Source: Alphaproteobacteria bacterium (lineage in GTDB: Bacteria; Pseudomonadota; Alphaproteobacteria; RF32; CAG-239). From it: DNA of 36,633 nt. Below the pieces are notes generated by a model that was not told the origin of the DNA, did no database searches, and was given only the letters and a program-made list of their open reading frames with translations. The stretch spans positions 1 to 36,633 of the forward strand of contig SUUK01000008.1 in the NCBI GenBank assembly GCA_015062535.1. The letters run 5' to 3'. Positions 1-7,319 of the stretch are shown piece after piece. Made by a program: the position numbers and the translations under genes. Each line of letters begins with the position of its first letter. Positions within the stretch are counted from its first letter, which is position 1.

Positions 1-2
1 GT

Positions 3-485
3 GAAGGCGGGTTTAATGTTAATGATAGCTCAACTTATTATATGGGTTTGAGAGCAAAGCTTAATTTGACTAATAATATCTCACTTTTGGCGGCATATTA
101 TCGTGGTTATACAAGTGGGTTTGATAGTAATATGTTATCTATTTCAGACCTTGAAACTGAAAGCTTTATGCTGGCTGGAGAATACAATCTTAATGCAAGT
201 GATAAAGTTGGTTTGATGCTTTCAAGTCCAATGAGTGTTGCCAAAGGTTCTGCATCTATGACGTATTCAACAGGTCGTGATAACTACTCTAACAGCGCAT
301 ATTTGAACAAAATTAAGACTTCTCTTCGTCCCGAGGCCAAAGAGTATGATTTAGGTATGTATTTTAAGTCAAAACCAAGTGATAATGTTTCTCTATCAGG
401 TAAGTTTGAGACAAGGTTTAATGCTGATGGCAAGAGGGGGGTAGAGGATTATGTAGGGGTGGTTGGCGCTCACATTAAATGGTAG
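3..485 (+). CDS. C-terminal part of an outer-membrane beta-barrel (autotransporter-like) protein, 5' end outside window
   Basis: The frame is open from the first bases of the window, so this is the 3' end of a longer gene and the ATG at 42 is probably internal. The visible 160 residues alternate polar and hydrophobic residues as in amphipathic beta-strands, with short Asn/Ser/Asp/Gly turns. They end in VVGAHIKW, a terminal aromatic residue typical of Bam-assembled outer-membrane barrels. The stretch LRPEAKEYDLGMYFKS followed by LSGKFETRFN recalls the C-termini of autotransporters with S8 (subtilisin-like) passengers, but the passenger is not visible, so that is only a guess. No terminator follows directly; the next 300 bases hold two long hairpin elements. 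Confidence 0.6.
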   Translation, partial: EGGFNVNDSSTYYMGLRAKLNLTNNISLLAAYYRGYTSGFDSNMLSISDLETESFMLAGEYNLNASDKVGLMLSSPMSVAKGSASMTYSTGRDNYSNSAYLNKIKTSLRPEAKEYDLGMYFKSKPSDNVSLSGKFETRFNADGKRGVEDYVGVVGAHIKW

Positions 486-491
486 ATATGG

Positions 492-598
492 GGCTTGATA
501 TAATACCTATCATGATTGTTCAAAAGCTCCCTCATGTACCCTATCTTTTGTACACAGCGGTCGCTTTTGAACTTCCAGCATAGGCATTCTATCAAGCC
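492..598. repeat. Long imperfect hairpin element 1
   Basis: The left arm (492-526, GGCTTGATATAATACCTAT...GTTCAAAAGC) pairs with the right arm (563-598, GCTTTTGAAC...GCCTATC-like end ATCAAGCC) over about 36 positions with a few mismatches. The loop holds a smaller dyad, TGTAC...GTACA. The core order CTCATGTAC - GTACAC - CGCTT is echoed in element 2 (CTCACGTAC - GTACGC - CGCTT). It is not followed by a T-run and is far longer than an intrinsic terminator. See elements 2 (630-752) and 3 (36488-36595). Confidence 0.6.
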
Positions 599-603
599 TT
601 TGC

Positions 604-626
604 AAAGCCTTCGGCTTTCGGTTTTA
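604..626. repeat. Short GC hairpin with CGGTTTTA tail
   Basis: AAAGCC-TTC-GGCTTT forms a perfect 6-bp hairpin followed by CGGTTTTA. The same tail follows a second hairpin, AACGGC-AGA-GCCGTT, at 758-780. The two therefore look like repeat modules that separate the long hairpins. They could act as weak terminators, but the T-run is only four bases long. Confidence 0.4.
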
Positions 627-629
627 TGA

Positions 630-752
630 GGGTGTGCTAAAGTACTGTCAAATTGTCAAATGGAAGCCTGTCCCATAATGCTCACGTACGCCTTTAGTAC
701 GCTCCGCTTATGGGCAGGACATTTAACAATAGCACAGCACTTTATCCCACCC
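630..752. repeat. Long imperfect hairpin element 2
   Basis: The outer arms GGGTGTGCTAAAGTACTGTC (630 on) and GCACTTTATCCCACCC (737-752) pair imperfectly. A strong inner stem, CCTGTCCCATAA (667-678) with TTATGGGCAGG (708-718), has one bulged base. An innermost dyad is CGTAC...GTACG. The right end GCACTTTATCCCACCC is identical to that of element 3 after tuf, and the left end GTGCTAAAG is also shared. Together with 486-856 this fills the only stretch above 300 bases without a gene. Confidence 0.65.
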
Positions 753-757
753 TTGGC

Positions 758-780
758 AACGGCAGAGCCGTTCGGTTTTA
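758..780. repeat. Second short GC hairpin with CGGTTTTA tail
   Basis: AACGGC-AGA-GCCGTT is a perfect 6-bp stem followed by CGGTTTTA, matching the tail of the hairpin at 604-626. It sits directly after long hairpin element 2. Confidence 0.4.
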
Positions 781-856
781 AAGGGGGGAGATATTTGTTG
801 CAAAGTTAGGAATTTTGTGATAATATAGGCTATGTTTTGAAAAAAATGAGGCAAAA

Positions 857-1537
857 ATGAGTGAAAAAATCTTAGAAAGCCAGTTGTTTGAGATAATAAA
901 TGATGAAGAAATGGCTGAAAATATTAAACTTGCCAAGATTGATATGCTGATAAAACTTGGGGTTGATGTTAATGCTAAGTCAAATAGAAAATCTGCGCTT
1001 GTTTGGGCTAAAGAAAATAAGGTAGAACAAATTTATGAACTTTTAGAAAAAAATGGGGCAAAAGAAGAAATTATTCCAGCTTCTCAATATGAATTATGGT
1101 TTGATTTTACAATTGCAACTATTAATGATAATGTGAAAAAAGTCGAAGAATTGATTAATGAAGGGCTTGATGTTAATGCTTATAATAAAGACAATGTATC
1201 TTGTATGACTTTTGCTGCTCTTAAAGGTAATAAAGATATTATGGAGCTATTAATCAAAAATGGCGGGGATGTTAATTTGGTTGATAGAGATGGGATATAT
1301 GTAATTGAAACGGCAATAGCAGAAGGAAATGAGGAAGTTGTTAAAGCCTTAGTAGAAAATGGTGCAGATATTCATAGAAAAAATAAATTTGGTATTTCTC
1401 CAATGCAAATGATGAAGTCAAGTAGTTATGATGATATTAAAAAACTTGTGTTGGATAAAAAAGAAAGCGTTATCGAAACAGAAAATGAAAAAGAATCAAT
1501 TTGGAATAAAATAAGAAAAAATTTTTCAAGAGATTAG
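857..1537 (+). CDS. Ankyrin-repeat protein
   Basis: A 226-residue protein with no signal peptide or membrane segment. Residues about 80-195 contain ankyrin units, shown by phrases such as CMTFAALKGNKDIMELLIKN and GGDVNLVDRDG followed by VVKALVENGADIHRKNKFG. Ankyrin repeats bind partner proteins; the partner is unknown. The N-terminal 75 residues (ILESQLFEIIND...KLAKIDMLIKLGVDVN) and the C-terminal basic tail (SIWNKIRKNF) match the start and end of the ankyrin protein at 28000-29112, so the two are paralogues. It is a single gene ending at a terminator shared with kdsA. An effector role is possible but nothing here proves it. Confidence 0.85.
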   Translation: MSEKILESQLFEIINDEEMAENIKLAKIDMLIKLGVDVNAKSNRKSALVWAKENKVEQIYELLEKNGAKEEIIPASQYELWFDFTIATINDNVKKVEELINEGLDVNAYNKDNVSCMTFAALKGNKDIMELLIKNGGDVNLVDRDGIYVIETAIAEGNEEVVKALVENGADIHRKNKFGISPMQMMKSSSYDDIKKLVLDKKESVIETENEKESIWNKIRKNFSRD

Positions 1538-1554
1538 TTTTTGATTTTATATAA

Positions 1555-1588
1555 CAAAAAATCCCCCAAATTGGGGGACTTTTTTTGT
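1555..1588. terminator. Bidirectional intrinsic terminator between the ankyrin gene and kdsA
   Basis: The hairpin TCCCCC-AAATT-GGGGGA is flanked by an A-run on the left and a T-run on the right, so it can stop transcription from both convergent genes. Confidence 0.85.
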
Positions 1589-1600
1589 TTTAAGCAAATT

Positions 1601-2473
1601 TTATGCAACTTTAGAATTATCAGCTACAACTTTGAATAAATCTAAACTTTTTCTTACTTCATCAAACTTTTTCAATGTTTCTAAAAGACTTGGCATATCT
1701 TTTAGTGCAATTGTGTTTGGACCATCAGATAATGCTTTATCTGGATTTTCGTGTGTTTCAATAAATACTGCGGCAACACCAACAGCAATTGCAGCACGAG
1801 CAAGAACAGGAGCATATTCTCTTTGACCACCTGAGCTACCACCTTGTCCACCAGGTTGTTGTACTGAGTGAGTTGCATCAAAGATGATTGGACAACCTGT
1901 ATCTTGAGCCATACGAGGAAGACCACGCATATCTGTTACAAGAGTATTATATCCAAAACTTGTACCACGTTCTGTTAAACAAACATTAGAGTTGCCAGAA
2001 TCATCACATTTTTGAACCAAGTTCTTTGCTTCCCATGGAGCTAAGAATTGTCCTTTTTTGATGTTTACAACTTTACCTGTTTTGGCAGCGGCAACAACAA
2101 GGTCTGTTTGACGACACAAAAATGCAGGAATTTGCAACATATCTACATGCTCTGCAACGATTTGACATTGGTCTTTTTCATGAATGTCAGTTACAATTGG
2201 AATATTGTTGTAGAGCTTTTTGATTTCGTCAAAAGTTCTTAAACCTTCATCTATACCAACACCACGAGCACCGTTGATAGATGTGCGGTTTGCTTTATCA
2301 AAAGATGCTTTGAAGATATATGGAATGTTAAGGTCTTTGGTGATTTCTACCATAGAACCAGCTATATCTATTGCATGTTGACGGCTCTCGATTTGGCATG
2401 GACCACATAGTAAGCCGAAAGGTAAGTCATTTGAAAGTGTTATACCGTTTACGTTAATAACTCTTGTCTTCAT
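1601..2473 (-). CDS. kdsA: 3-deoxy-8-phosphooctulonate (Kdo-8-phosphate) synthase
   Basis: This cytoplasmic enzyme condenses phosphoenolpyruvate with arabinose 5-phosphate to Kdo-8-phosphate, the precursor of Kdo in lipopolysaccharide. The 290 residues match the family length. Visible motifs are LLCGPCQIES (21-30), KASFDKANR, DIHE, and the His of DATHS (H202), with E239 and D250 in FIETHENPDKALSDGPN. Cys26 in GPCQIES, with H202, E239 and D250, matches the ligand set of the metal-dependent class, as in the Aquifex enzyme; the E. coli metal-free class has Asn there. AAAGGAA lies just upstream of the ATG. It is a single gene, with the other Kdo genes elsewhere. Confidence 0.96.
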   Translation of the reverse strand: MKTRVINVNGITLSNDLPFGLLCGPCQIESRQHAIDIAGSMVEITKDLNIPYIFKASFDKANRTSINGARGVGIDEGLRTFDEIKKLYNNIPIVTDIHEKDQCQIVAEHVDMLQIPAFLCRQTDLVVAAAKTGKVVNIKKGQFLAPWEAKNLVQKCDDSGNSNVCLTERGTSFGYNTLVTDMRGLPRMAQDTGCPIIFDATHSVQQPGGQGGSSGGQREYAPVLARAAIAVGVAAVFIETHENPDKALSDGPNTIALKDMPSLLETLKKFDEVRKSLDLFKVVADNSKVA

Positions 2474-2569
2474 ATTGGTTTCCTTTAAGTTGTTTTATTT
2501 GTTTGGATGCTATTTTAAAACAAAAAGTTTGTCAATTAGTATTTTTTTTCAAGAAATTAAAATTAATTA

Positions 2570-2598
2570 TTGACAAAAAAGTTTTTTTGTGTTTATAA
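2570..2598 (+). promoter_or_regulatory. Strong sigma-70 promoter of the 49-codon gene
   Basis: A perfect -35 TTGACA (2570-2575) lies 17 bases from a -10 TTATAA (2593-2598). The expected start near 2605 leaves a leader of about 33 bases without a Shine-Dalgarno sequence before the ATG at 2638. Confidence 0.75.
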
Positions 2599-2637
2599 GG
2601 TAGGTGACAATTTATTATTAACTTTAAAAAAACTATT

Positions 2638-2787
2638 ATGGCAACAGTAATTTTCCAGGCAGGAGTTCCTTTTCTAGTTGCAGTAGCCCTGGGCTGTGGA
2701 GCTGTAAGAAAGAAAATGGAGAGAAAACGGAAAAGGGCAAGTGAACTTGCAAAGATACGAGAAAAGTTTATGGTTTTCAGGTACTGA
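2638..2787 (+). CDS. Small basic protein of 49 residues with one hydrophobic segment
   Basis: This short frame starts MATVIFQAGVPFLVAVALGC, a hydrophobic stretch that could cross or sit in a membrane. A very basic stretch follows (RKKMERKRKRASE) and it ends VFRY. It is supported by its own consensus promoter at 2570-2598 and a terminator at 2823-2859. Its codons (CTG, GGC, CGG, AGG) differ from neighbouring genes. No Shine-Dalgarno sequence precedes the ATG; the leader ATTAACTTTAAAAAAAC resembles those of four other genes in the window. I recognise no family. The transcript could instead be a structured RNA of about 250 bases, but I saw no motif of tmRNA, RNase P, SRP or 6S RNA. Confidence 0.55.
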   Translation: MATVIFQAGVPFLVAVALGCGAVRKKMERKRKRASELAKIREKFMVFRY

Positions 2788-2822
2788 TGAGTATTTGGGG
2801 ATTGAGGGTTCAGCTTTTCGTT

Positions 2823-2859
2823 GGGGCGCTATCTAGCAATGGGTAGCCCCCCTTTTTTT
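2823..2859 (+). terminator. Intrinsic terminator of the 49-codon gene
   Basis: GGGGCGCTA pairs with TAGCCCC across a 12-base loop, with a two-base bulge, and is followed by seven T residues. It ends the transcription unit that begins at about 2605. Confidence 0.75.
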
Positions 2860-3892
2860 ATTGTTTAATGTGTGATAAGATTTTTTTTGCAACTGCAGTA
2901 TTTGTAAATTCTTTTAAGGTTATTTCTTGTGCTTTTTGGGCTAGTTCTTTTCGAATTTCTTCGTTATTTAGATAGTAATTAAGAAGATTTTTTAATTCTT
3001 CTTTGGTTTTATACATAGGAACGCTTCCTTTATATATATCATCTATTTCTTTGATGTAGTCTGAGATAACAAGAGCACCAGAAGCGGTTGCATCATATAT
3101 ACGGTTATTAATAAATCCATGTTTTTTCATATCTGGTCTGTGGTCATTTAAGACAATTTTTGCAGAACTATAATATTGGTTTAAGATGTTATTTGGAACA
3201 TAATTTCCTTTGTACATATGTGGTGGAATAACATCTTTCCAATTATAACCATATACTGAAACCTCAAAACCTTCTTCTATGGCATAGCGAAGGGATGTTC
3301 TGTCATGCCAGTTAGAGCCGACAAATAGGATATCGGTTTTTAGGTTTTCTTTTGGATCTGGGTAGAACTTATCTTTATTTGTAAATTGAGGAACATATAT
3401 TGCATCAATATTGGCTTTTTTTAATTCTTCTTGATAGCTTTTTGAAGCAACAGCTATAATGTCAAAGTTTTTAAAATCATCATCAAGGTTTGAGTTTTGG
3501 GGCATAGAAGGGCGTTTGTTTAAGATTTGTTTTTTTATTTTTTGGTTTGAGTCTTTGTGATAAGCCATTGGATAATATACATATAATAAATTTATACCCT
3601 CATCAAATGGGGGATAAAACTTTGTGTATCCTCGCATATAGATGCTAAGTTTTGGACTTGGGGTATGAGGTCTATGGTATTCTGTTCTGTAATCTATATC
3701 TGTTAAAAGTCCTTGTTTTTCAAAACCAATTTTTAGGTCCTCTGCTATCCAGTAGTCGCCAGTATTTGGCTCATCTCTGTTGGTGGTTGATTTTATGATT
3801 ACAGGCGATAAAGATGAAAAGTTGTCGTTTGCATATATTTTAGGGCTATTAAATATGGTTATTAATAATAAAATATATAGCGCTTTTTTCAT
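2858..3892 (-). CDS. Exported GT-B glycosyltransferase-like protein (CgeB / glycosyl transferase 1_2 type)
   Basis: A 344-residue protein. Residues 1-21 form a signal peptide (KKALYILLLITIFNS, cleavage near IYA/ND). The C-terminal half shows the nucleotide-sugar-binding pattern of the CgeB-like group: ILFVGSNWHDRTS, then the SSAKIVLNDHRPD segment, then NNRIYDATASGALVISD, where the conserved N-R-E/D-A-G spacing is kept. The last 50 residues form the usual closing helix. A GT-B fold behind a signal peptide is odd, because nucleotide sugars are cytoplasmic. Either the N-terminus acts as a membrane anchor or the protein has become a periplasmic binding protein. It follows the M48 peptidase gene by 11 bases and is probably co-transcribed with it. 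Confidence 0.7.
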   Translation of the reverse strand: MKKALYILLLITIFNSPKIYANDNFSSLSPVIIKSTTNRDEPNTGDYWIAEDLKIGFEKQGLLTDIDYRTEYHRPHTPSPKLSIYMRGYTKFYPPFDEGINLLYVYYPMAYHKDSNQKIKKQILNKRPSMPQNSNLDDDFKNFDIIAVASKSYQEELKKANIDAIYVPQFTNKDKFYPDPKENLKTDILFVGSNWHDRTSLRYAIEEGFEVSVYGYNWKDVIPPHMYKGNYVPNNILNQYYSSAKIVLNDHRPDMKKHGFINNRIYDATASGALVISDYIKEIDDIYKGSVPMYKTKEELKNLLNYYLNNEEIRKELAQKAQEITLKEFTNTAVAKKILSHIKQ

Positions 3893-3903
3893 CTATAATA
3901 TCC

Positions 3904-5229
3904 TTAAAATAAAGAAGTTTTTTTCGTTTCTTCTGATAATTTTGCTTTTAGGTCTTCAGCTCTTAGTTTTATATCTTCTCGAAGTGGTTGCTTTAAGGCT
4001 TTGGCAAGTTGCTTTTTAGCAACAGAATTATTTCCAATAGCATAGCTATATTCTGCGGCAAAGTAATCTGATATAGCAAATTGTCCTAATGCATTATGTA
4101 GTTTTCCAAGTAAACGATAAGCGTCTACGTGAGTCTTGTTGCGGTTAGCGTGTTCTAGAAGTGGAATTAGCTCATATAATTCTTTTCTTGATGGTGAATT
4201 TTCTAATACTGCTTCAGCATAATTTAGCTTAAAGTAGTCAGAAGTTGGCAATAAATTAAGAGCCTTTTTATAAGCAATTGTTGCTTCTTTTATTTTTTGA
4301 TTTTCAAATAATGTTTGAGCTTTTAGCTCCCAAAAATAGGGGTTTTCTGGCTCATAGGTTATAAGGTTATCAATATATCTTGATGCAGTATTTAAGTTTT
4401 TTTGGCGCATATAATATATGGCATGAGCGATATTAGCCTCAATACTTTGGTCTGTTAGGGGATATTTTTTTAAGACCTTACGTAATGGCGATAAATATGC
4501 AAAAAGCTTTGCTTTAATACGTTTTAGGCGATTGTCTAAATCTTTATTATGATATACATTGGTTTCTTTTTTTAGCTTTTCTTCAAAAAATGATACACGT
4601 TCACTTGTGATAGGGTGAGTTCTAAAATAGATGCTTTCTTCTACACCACTTAGGCGATTTTCAGCTTTAATTTTTTCCATAAAGGTTTTTAGGCCCTTTA
4701 TGGAATGACTTTGTTTGGAAAGTAATATTGATGCCGTTTCATCAGCGGCTCTTTCTTCTGTTACTTGATAGCTTGTTAGAGCATTTACGGCAGCGCTTTG
4801 TGTTCCTAAAACAACGGCAATAGCTGCATCACCTCTACCACTAACGGCAGCTGCCCCTGCTGCAGCAATTAGTGAGGCAAGAGAAGCTTTTTGAAGTGAA
4901 TCAATTTTTATTTTTAGTCTTAAGATGTGTCCACCTAAGATATGACCAGTTTCATGAGCTAAAACACCTTCTATTTCATTAGTGTTTGATGCATTAAGAA
5001 TAGTTCCGGTGTGGATGAACATATGATTTTTATCACCAACAAAAGCATTTAGGCTATCGTCTTTTACAATATGAATGTTGTCTTTATTAAAAGGCAAATT
5101 AGCAGATGAAAAAATTGGCTTTAACACATCAGCAAGCCAGCTTTCTATTTCTTCATCGGTAATGATACTCATTGCATGAGCAGGAAGTGTGAAAATTAAG
5201 AAAAATAGAATTAAAAGAAGTTTTTTCAT
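3904..5229 (-). CDS. Periplasmic M48 zinc metallopeptidase with C-terminal TPR-like repeats (BepA-like)
   Basis: A 441-residue protein with a signal peptide (1-19, cleaved after AHA). The M48 zinc motif is HETGH (92-96) and the third ligand is probably E159 in VTEERAADE. The segment from 115 to 150 (SLIAAAGAAAVSGRGDAA) is the small-residue-rich stretch seen in BepA-type proteins. Residues about 255-420 form TPR-like helical pairs (AHAIYYMRQKNLNTASRYID; FWELKAQTLFENQKIKEA). BepA-type enzymes degrade or help assemble outer-membrane proteins, including LPS transport parts. It is followed 11 bases later by the exported glycosyltransferase-like gene. The function is assigned from the family; the substrate is unknown. 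Confidence 0.85.
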   Translation of the reverse strand: MKKLLLILFFLIFTLPAHAMSIITDEEIESWLADVLKPIFSSANLPFNKDNIHIVKDDSLNAFVGDKNHMFIHTGTILNASNTNEIEGVLAHETGHILGGHILRLKIKIDSLQKASLASLIAAAGAAAVSGRGDAAIAVVLGTQSAAVNALTSYQVTEERAADETASILLSKQSHSIKGLKTFMEKIKAENRLSGVEESIYFRTHPITSERVSFFEEKLKKETNVYHNKDLDNRLKRIKAKLFAYLSPLRKVLKKYPLTDQSIEANIAHAIYYMRQKNLNTASRYIDNLITYEPENPYFWELKAQTLFENQKIKEATIAYKKALNLLPTSDYFKLNYAEAVLENSPSRKELYELIPLLEHANRNKTHVDAYRLLGKLHNALGQFAISDYFAAEYSYAIGNNSVAKKQLAKALKQPLREDIKLRAEDLKAKLSEETKKTSLF

Positions 5230-5268
5230 AATACTTAAACGATTTTGATGGTTAATAAAAATAAAGTT

Positions 5269-5700
5269 TTATAAAGAATGTTGCCCTCTGTTTGGTTGAA
5301 TATTCTTTTGTATAGGTTTAACTTTTTTAGGTTCATTTGTTTTTTCAACTGTTGGGTTGGTGGCTTCTTTTGCTTTTTCTAAAGTTTGTGTTACAGAATT
5401 TAAGCGCTCTTCAATTAGGTTTTGTAGAGCTTTGTTTTTCTTTTCTTCTTTAGCGCATAAATCTACTTTTTGACCTTTAGCATCGTATGTATACATTTCA
5501 ACAGGATTTCCTTGGTTATCATATCCAACGCCAAGAATTACTTTTTCTGATGGTAGTAATTTTAATTCACGACTAACGAGAACATCTTCTTTACCGAATT
5601 TAGTATATGTAGATTGCACAGTGCATGGCACTTGATCAAGACGGCATTCAAAGTGCTGTTGATTTAAGATGTTGTCTGCATTTTCAATTTTTCTTGTCAT
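5269..5700 (-). CDS. Hypothetical protein, 143 residues
   Basis: I do not recognise the family. The N-terminal 80 residues are compact and mixed (CRLDQVPCTVQSTYTKFG; VILGVGYDNQGNPVEMYTYD), suggesting a small beta-rich domain. There are three cysteines, at about 19, 26 and 77. The C-terminal 60 residues are Lys/Glu/Pro-rich and probably disordered. There is no signal peptide. AGAGGA lies at a good distance from the ATG. It lies 39 bases upstream of the M48 peptidase gene on the same strand, so it may lead that operon, and it is divergent from hisS. Confidence 0.6.
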   Translation of the reverse strand: MTRKIENADNILNQQHFECRLDQVPCTVQSTYTKFGKEDVLVSRELKLLPSEKVILGVGYDNQGNPVEMYTYDAKGQKVDLCAKEEKKNKALQNLIEERLNSVTQTLEKAKEATNPTVEKTNEPKKVKPIQKNIQPNRGQHSL

Positions 5701-5855
5701 GATAAAATCCTCTAAATTGTAATCTTTTTATAATAATATCATAAAAAAATACAAATTTAAAGCTTTAAAGTAAAAAATGTTTGATTTTTTTTAAGATTAG
5801 TTTAGAGTTTGTAAAGGTTAGATGTTAGTTTATATTGGAAAGAGGAATTTTTAAG

Positions 5856-7100
5856 ATGAAAATGAATGCAACACCTGTTAGAGGAACTAAAGATTTTTTA
5901 CCTTTAGAGGTAGAAATTAGAGATTATGTGAGAGAAAAAATTGAAACAACATATAAAGCATTTGGTTTTCATAAAATTAATACTCCAATTATGGAAGATA
6001 TTGAGCGCCTTAATAAAAGTGATGGCGGTGAAAATCTATCTATGATTTTTAAGCTCTTAAAACGTGGGCAAAAACTAGATTTAACAAAAGAAAATTTAAA
6101 TGAAGATGATTTGGTTGATAGTGGTCTACGATATGACCTTACTATGCCTTTGTCACGTTATTTTGCTAATAATAGGCAAAATCTTACAATGCCTTTTAAG
6201 GCTATTCAAATAGATAAAGTGTTTAGAGCTGAGCGTCCTCAAAAAGGTAGATTTAGAGAATTTTATCAATGCGATATTGATATTATTGGTGATAAATCTG
6301 TTAATGCAGAGATGGAATTAATTGCAGCTACTACTTCGGCTCTTGATAGTATCGGTTTTAGTGATTTTACTGTTCGTATTAATGATAGACGAATCTTAAC
6401 TGATATGATTTTAAGTGCTGGCTTTGATGCAAATGAAGTTGGTAGTGTATGCATTATTTTTGATAAGCTTGATAAAATTGGCATGGATGGAGTTAAAGCA
6501 GAACTTTTAGAAAAAGGTTATGGGGAAAGTGTTGTTGCCAAATTTATGGATATCATTAAAGATGTTGAAGGTGATGCTCTAAGTGCTGCTGAAAAATATT
6601 GTTCTAATAAAGATGTGGTGTTAGACCTTAAAAAAGTTTTGGATTTTGCAAATAGTATTTCTAATGGCAAGTTTAATGCTGTTTATGATAAGTCTTTAGT
6701 TCGTGGTATGGGATATTATACTGGTATGGTGTTTGAGATTGTAAGTCCTAAGTTTGGTAGCTCTGTTGCCGGTGGTGGTAGATATGACGAAATGATTGGT
6801 AAATTCTTGGGCGAATCGGTACCAGCAGTTGGTTTTTCTATCGGGTTTGAGCGAATTACAACAATTATGTTTGAAGAAAAAGTTAGCATTCCTACTAAAG
6901 AAAAAGTTATTCTTATATGCAATCAAGATGATGATATGGTAGAAGTTTATAATAAAAGAAATGAGCTAATGGAAAAGGGCATGATTGTTTCTGTTTTATT
7001 TAGATCTAAAAAACTTGGGAAACAAATGGATGGTTTGATTTCTTTGGGCTATAGTAAAGCTTGTTATTTTGATACGGGCGACTTTAAGGAATTATCTTAA
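5856..7100 (+). CDS. hisS: Histidine-tRNA ligase
   Basis: A class II aminoacyl-tRNA synthetase that charges tRNA-His. I chose the ATG at 5856 (414 residues), because AGAGGA at 5841-5846 sits nine bases upstream; an upstream TTG at 5835 is in frame but would overlap this site. Motifs are VRGTKDFLP (8-16), motif 2 FRAERPQKGRFREFYQ (123-138), the histidine-specific LVRGMGYYTG (281-290) and GGGRYDEMIG (306-315), and motif 3 GFSIGFERI (326-334). The motif 2 tail YQCDIDIIG differs from the E. coli form and is closer to alphaproteobacterial and eukaryote-like sequences. The anticodon domain is short: it ends at KKLGKQMDGLISLGYS plus 14 residues, without the usual final strand and helix. Confidence 0.94.
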   Translation: MKMNATPVRGTKDFLPLEVEIRDYVREKIETTYKAFGFHKINTPIMEDIERLNKSDGGENLSMIFKLLKRGQKLDLTKENLNEDDLVDSGLRYDLTMPLSRYFANNRQNLTMPFKAIQIDKVFRAERPQKGRFREFYQCDIDIIGDKSVNAEMELIAATTSALDSIGFSDFTVRINDRRILTDMILSAGFDANEVGSVCIIFDKLDKIGMDGVKAELLEKGYGESVVAKFMDIIKDVEGDALSAAEKYCSNKDVVLDLKKVLDFANSISNGKFNAVYDKSLVRGMGYYTGMVFEIVSPKFGSSVAGGGRYDEMIGKFLGESVPAVGFSIGFERITTIMFEEKVSIPTKEKVILICNQDDDMVEVYNKRNELMEKGMIVSVLFRSKKLGKQMDGLISLGYSKACYFDTGDFKELS

Positions 7101-7119
7101 AAGAAAGCTTTTGTTGCTA

Positions 7120-7152
7120 AAAAATGGTGTCTTAAACGGCACCATTTTTTTT
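7120..7152 (+). terminator. Intrinsic terminator of hisS
   Basis: AAAAATGGTG pairs with CACCATTTTT across a 10-base loop, followed by more T residues, 20 bases after the hisS stop. Confidence 0.8.
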
Positions 7153-7319
7153 GTTGGGATACGTTTAGAGGAAAAGAGGGAAGATAGTTAAATGTTTTTT
7201 TAGATGATTTTTGAGCTCTTATTTTAAGGACTTTTATTTGGCTCTTTAATTGTTTAGTAATTTATTATTGCTATGTTTTTAGTATTGAGCTTGAACTAAC
7301 TTATTTAGAGAGTAATAAA

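Noticed and set aside
486..491. A terminator directly after the barrel gene
   Set aside because: No GC stem followed by a T-run was found between 486 and 856; only the hairpin elements lie there.
630..752. Long hairpin considered as an intrinsic terminator or an integron attC site
   Set aside because: No T-run follows, the stem is far longer than a terminator, and the attC core sites (GTTRRRY/RYYYAAC at the ends) are absent.
2605..2859. The 2.6-2.86 kb transcript as a known structured RNA
   Set aside because: No tmRNA, RNase P, SRP or 6S hallmark was visible; the short coding frame explains the promoter and terminator better, though an RNA role is not excluded.
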